Assembly (NCBI GenBank): GCA_963713695.1
Contig: CAVQMU010000006.1
Span: 1-64,000 of the forward strand
Source: Rhodoblastus sp963713695
Lineage (GTDB): Bacteria > Pseudomonadota > Alphaproteobacteria > Rhizobiales > Beijerinckiaceae
Direction of reading: 5' to 3'
DNA length: 64,000 nt
Numbering within the stretch: the first letter of the stretch is position 1; every line of letters begins with the position of its first letter. The notes under the pieces are model-generated. The model ran no database searches. It was not told the origin of the DNA and was given only the letters and a program-made list of their open reading frames with translations. Both the position numbers and the translations under genes were made by a program. Shown here in pieces: positions 61,197-64,000 of the stretch.

Positions 61197-61895
61197 ATGC
61201 TGATTCCTTTCAAGATCGGAATTCTCGCCGTCTGCCTCGCCGCGTTGAATGGCGCCGCGCTCGCCGGCGACCCCCCGGCGTGCAAACCGCAATCATTGCA
61301 GCCCCTTTGCGCAACGCCCACGAGCAACACCAGATTCGTCATCGATCTCGGCGATTATCATGGAACCTATGACATCATAGCCCAGTCGGCAGGCCAGAAT
61401 CGTCGATTTTCATGTCCGATGGATCGTCGCTGCGTTTGCGATCTTATGGCCGACCAACCGGCCCAAGGCGATTGGCAACTCGCCTTTTCCGGTCGCTATC
61501 CCGTCGGCGGCCCCACTCAACTGCATTTCGAAGATGGACGGCTCCACATTGTGCCCTCACCCCTGAGCAATGAATTCGTGGTGCACGGCGGGCGCAGGAT
61601 TGTCCTGCGGCCGTCAGCACTGGCGAAGGTGCGTTTCGAACGGCAGAACAATCACGGTTATTCGATCGAGGACTGGGATTGCGTCAAAGCCGCGATGCGT
61701 GCGGCGTGGCAAAATGGCAAGGATTATCGAACCAATCTCATCAAGGGCGTTCCGCAACTCATGAGCGTCGACGGATACGAGCTCGACGATATTACCGCGT
61801 CCGACAGCCGGACAGGCTTTTCCCACATACCCCCCTATTTCGAGCGGGACAGCCGATATCGTCGAGCAGTTCGGTTTAACCCGAACCGGCGGTAG
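61197..61895 (+). CDS. exported protein of unknown function
   Basis: 232 residues. Signal peptide FKIGILAVCLAALNGAALAG, then a Cys-rich beginning (ACKPQSLQPLCAT; CPMDRRCVCDLM) and no recognised domain. GGGAG lies 9 bases before the ATG at 61197. In the repeat-rich zone but of normal GC. Probably periplasmic or secreted; no further function can be given. Confidence 0.7.
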   Translation: MLIPFKIGILAVCLAALNGAALAGDPPACKPQSLQPLCATPTSNTRFVIDLGDYHGTYDIIAQSAGQNRRFSCPMDRRCVCDLMADQPAQGDWQLAFSGRYPVGGPTQLHFEDGRLHIVPSPLSNEFVVHGGRRIVLRPSALAKVRFERQNNHGYSIEDWDCVKAAMRAAWQNGKDYRTNLIKGVPQLMSVDGYELDDITASDSRTGFSHIPPYFERDSRYRRAVRFNPNRR

Positions 61896-61902
61896 CGTGC
61901 TG

Positions 61903-62040
61903 TTGGAATTACGGAATTACGGGAATTACGGGGAATTACGGAATTACTGGGACATGATACCAATTGCATGATTAGCGCGCCCTTTCCTGGAATTACGGAA
62001 TTACGGGGACATGATACCAATTACAGAATTAGCGACGCGC
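61903..62040 (+). repeat. short tandem ggaattacgg array and two REP-like copies
   Basis: 61903-61950: five near-copies of a 9-10-base unit (ggaattacgg) in a row. Then two copies of the REP-like core, 61944-61990 and 61999-62040, in direct orientation (gggacatgataccaattgca..; ggggacatgataccaattac..). The region 62041-62355 downstream has no gene; it shares its gcgcgccctttcctg..gccgcgcgg motifs with 63740-63790. Confidence 0.8.
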
Positions 62041-62355
62041 GGGACACTCACAGGCGCGCCCTTTCCTGCCCGGAAGTTCGGGGACAGGAACGAATTGCGC
62101 CCACGCACTCGGCGCAATCCGCAAACAATCGAAAGCGCAATTCGATCCAGTCCCCGAATTCCTCTGTTGCAGCGCCCTCATGACGCCGCGCGGCTCCCCA
62201 GCGCGTCGCAAGTCGGGCGTTCTTTCGCGAGCGCGACCCGACCGCGCCGATTTGCGTCAGCCTGGACGCGCCGAGAAAGTTTTAGCAATGGCGTGTTATC
62301 CCATGGGGAAAGTCGCTTTGGCGGCTGCTGAACCGGTAGAACAGTTGGATTGCCT

Positions 62356-62823
62356 ATGAGCGATGTCAGCGGGAAAAGTCCATTTCGTCGGGTCGGTTTG
62401 ATCTTGTTATTTGCCGGCGTCGCGATGGCGGGAGGCGGCGGCTACGCCTACCAGCGCGAAATCGCTTTTGAACAGAGCGCGCAGCGGGCAGAGGGCGTTG
62501 TCGCCAATCTCGCCAGGAACGCGCGGCCTAAAGACAGTTCGCCGAGCACATATGCGGCGGTTGTCGATTTCACGGATACGACAGGACAAATGCAGGAGTT
62601 TGTCGAACGCGTCTCCAGCTATCCGCCACGTTTCACCCAAGGCGACAAGGTGACGCTGCTTTATGACCCCGCCAATCCCCTGAATGCAGTGATCGACGAC
62701 CGAACGGATCGTTTTTTCATGACAATGGTTTTGTCGGCGCTTTCAGCCGCGTTCATGGTCCTCGGCGCAATCGTGCTGTTCGCCGGTCGCTCACGCCGAT
62801 GGACGACTTCGTCGACCGGGTGA
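62356..62823 (+). CDS. DUF3592-type membrane protein
   Basis: 155 residues from the ATG at 62356. Two membrane spans (VGLILLFAGVAMAGGGGYAY; FFMTMVLSALSAAFMVLGAI VLF) flank a beta-rich periplasmic domain with the family motif VTLLYDPANPLNAVIDD. Function of the family is unknown. Confidence 0.82.
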   Translation: MSDVSGKSPFRRVGLILLFAGVAMAGGGGYAYQREIAFEQSAQRAEGVVANLARNARPKDSSPSTYAAVVDFTDTTGQMQEFVERVSSYPPRFTQGDKVTLLYDPANPLNAVIDDRTDRFFMTMVLSALSAAFMVLGAIVLFAGRSRRWTTSSTG

Positions 62824-62865
62824 CCGTAACCCGCATGCTTGGAGACGCCGCGTCAGTTTGCCCCC

Positions 62866-63621
62866 TCATCCCGCCATCTTCTCCGGCGTCCATTTCAGCG
62901 CGCGGAAATCGAATCCGCGCTCGATCGTCGGCTTGACGATCTGGAAATAGGGCGAGACGTCGAAGTCGCGTGGCGCGAACAGGGAATGATGGCGGATGCT
63001 GAGGAATTCCTCGATGCCAGCGGCGCCGCCGCTGGTCGTCGGCCCCGGCCGCAGCTTGATGTCCGGGAGTACGGGATAGTTGATGGCCTCGAACGCCTGG
63101 GCGATCAGGGTGGAACAGATCGCGCGGGTGGGATCGCCGCTGCCCAGCGCCATCATTCGCCGCCGCCACCGCACGGGAACCGGAATGGTCGGCAGAAGAT
63201 AGCGCGCGAGATCGATGACGTTTTTCAGGTCGTAGCGGTCGCCGATCCGCTCGACGGCGTAGCGCGCCACGGCGGCGCATTCGGCGCGGTCGAGGCCGAC
63301 CGGCCGGCAGACGCGCGTGTGCAACCCGTCGAATTCATCGACGCCGACGCGCCGGACGCCTGCAACGAGATCGGCCTCGACAAAACAATCCGCGCCGCCG
63401 CCGAAGGCGCCGACGAACAGAGCCGCATGCGACCATGTGGACTGGGTGAGATATTTGATCGCCGCGGAGATCCTTGTGTTCCCCTCGACCAGCAGGACGT
63501 CGCCCGGCCGCAGCGCGGCCAGAAGCTTTTCACGCGGCGTCGGCGGGCTGACGCCGCTGATGTCGCGCGCCTCGGTGAGGTATTCGGCCAGCCAGCGGCC
63601 GATATGATCAAAAATCAACAT
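62866..63621 (-). CDS. YiiX/permuted papain-type amidase (NlpC/P60 clan)
   Basis: 251 residues, intact. Circularly permuted NlpC/P60 fold: GDVLLVEGNTRISAAIKYLT QSTWSHAALFVG provides the His (SHAALF), and RAICSTLIAQAFEAINYP the nucleophile Cys. No signal peptide. Such proteins (YiiX/YaeF, family C92-like) are predicted cysteine amidases acting on cell-wall or lipid amides; the real substrate is unknown. Confidence 0.82.
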   Translation of the reverse strand: MLIFDHIGRWLAEYLTEARDISGVSPPTPREKLLAALRPGDVLLVEGNTRISAAIKYLTQSTWSHAALFVGAFGGGADCFVEADLVAGVRRVGVDEFDGLHTRVCRPVGLDRAECAAVARYAVERIGDRYDLKNVIDLARYLLPTIPVPVRWRRRMMALGSGDPTRAICSTLIAQAFEAINYPVLPDIKLRPGPTTSGGAAGIEEFLSIRHHSLFAPRDFDVSPYFQIVKPTIERGFDFRALKWTPEKMAG

Positions 63622-63710
63622 AAGGCGAATTCAACAGCGTAAAGCTTTATGCATTCACAACGCCGCCGCCCGCAGCCTGAATCATTTTGGAATGACCGTA
63701 GGTTAGAGGG

Positions 63711-63765
63711 AATCACGGGGACGGGATGCCAATTGCATGATTAGCGCGCCCTCTCCTGCAACACC
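63711..63765 (+). repeat. REP-like repeat copy
   Basis: aatcacggggacgggatgcc aattgcatgattagcgcgcc..ctgcaacacc, same family as 60791 and 61944. The gap 63622-64000 contains only this repeat, an inverted-repeat stretch around 63797-63890 (gtcgaaagacgggcgtt .. agacgcccgtctttcgac) and the next entry. Confidence 0.8.
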
Positions 63766-63897
63766 CAATCATGCCGCGCGACCCCTTCTCCCCACAGCCT
63801 GTCGAAAGACGGGCGTTCTGCCGAACGCCCCTATGGCGGGAGATGGTGGATCGGCCCGGAGGGCGGCGAAAGACGCCCGTCTTTCGACGGGCTATGG

Positions 63898-64000
63898 GCC
63901 GAGACGGATGAGGGGGAGCCGCTGCGCCGCTGCTTCAGCATTCGTTGCGCGGAATCGCCCCCTCATCCGGCCTTCGGCCACCTTCTCCCGCGAGGGGAGA
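63898..64000. repeat. 103-bp intergenic palindromic repeat, copy 2
   Basis: Matches 60940-61042 in the same orientation and runs to the window edge, so it may continue beyond. Two copies 3 kb apart flank the exported-protein, DUF3592 and amidase genes. Confidence 0.85.

Overview
The window is GC-rich, densely coded, mostly chromosomal core DNA of an alphaproteobacterium. The gene orders rpsL-rpsG-fusA-tuf-S10-spc-alpha, eno/ftsB/pdhA/pdhB(lipoyl-fused)/pdhC/lipA/coq10 and ntrY-ntrX/dat/hfq/hflX point to the Hyphomicrobiales (Rhizobiales), perhaps the Methylocystaceae/Beijerinckiaceae side. The genus is an inference; no single gene here fixes it.

Layout. 1-16432 (minus strand): the str, S10, spc and start of the alpha ribosomal operons, with EF-Tu, EF-G, SecY and Adk. 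16433-18502: operon leader, a SRPBCC protein, a YjbQ protein and an AT-rich HEPN-like gene. 18607-27833: tyrS, an aminotransferase, a thioredoxin-fold secreted protein, then coq10/ratA, lipA and a pyruvate-dehydrogenase-type cluster (E2-like, DUF5076-like, lipoyl-E1beta, E1alpha) with ftsB. 27997-31025: a small membrane protein, a LuxR-type regulator and eno. 31198-42725: queF, an OmpA-type protein, an ABC-F ATPase, a PEP-CTERM protein, PAP2, DoxX, a glycosyltransferase/methyltransferase set, hflX and hfq. 42947-51643: dat, a split chromate transporter, a membrane protein, a methanethiol oxidase, beta carbonic anhydrase and ntrYX. 52044-56051: a 1335-residue predicted type-I-secreted glycoside hydrolase with RTX and seven long tandem repeats. 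56274-64000: a ferredoxin reductase, then a repeat-rich plastic zone with REP-like palindromes, an IS110/IS1111 element, a solo IS end, AT-rich cargo genes and small exported proteins.

Quality warning. Dozens of single-base indels, mostly insertions, break otherwise normal essential genes (secY, rplO, rpsE, tyrS, lipA, tuf, ntrY and others), and rplB carries an in-frame TAG. The simplest reading is uncorrected sequencing error. Such genes are listed as one CDS over their full reconstructed span, with the breaks noted.

Most interesting items: (1) an E2-like protein in the PDH cluster that has lost both the lipoyl-lysine and the catalytic histidine, next to an E1beta that keeps its own lipoyl domain, with no lpd gene between pdhC and lipA; (2) the giant secreted clan GH-A-like hydrolase with RTX and about 66-residue repeats; (3) REP-like repeats that appear to be the insertion target of the IS1111-type element.
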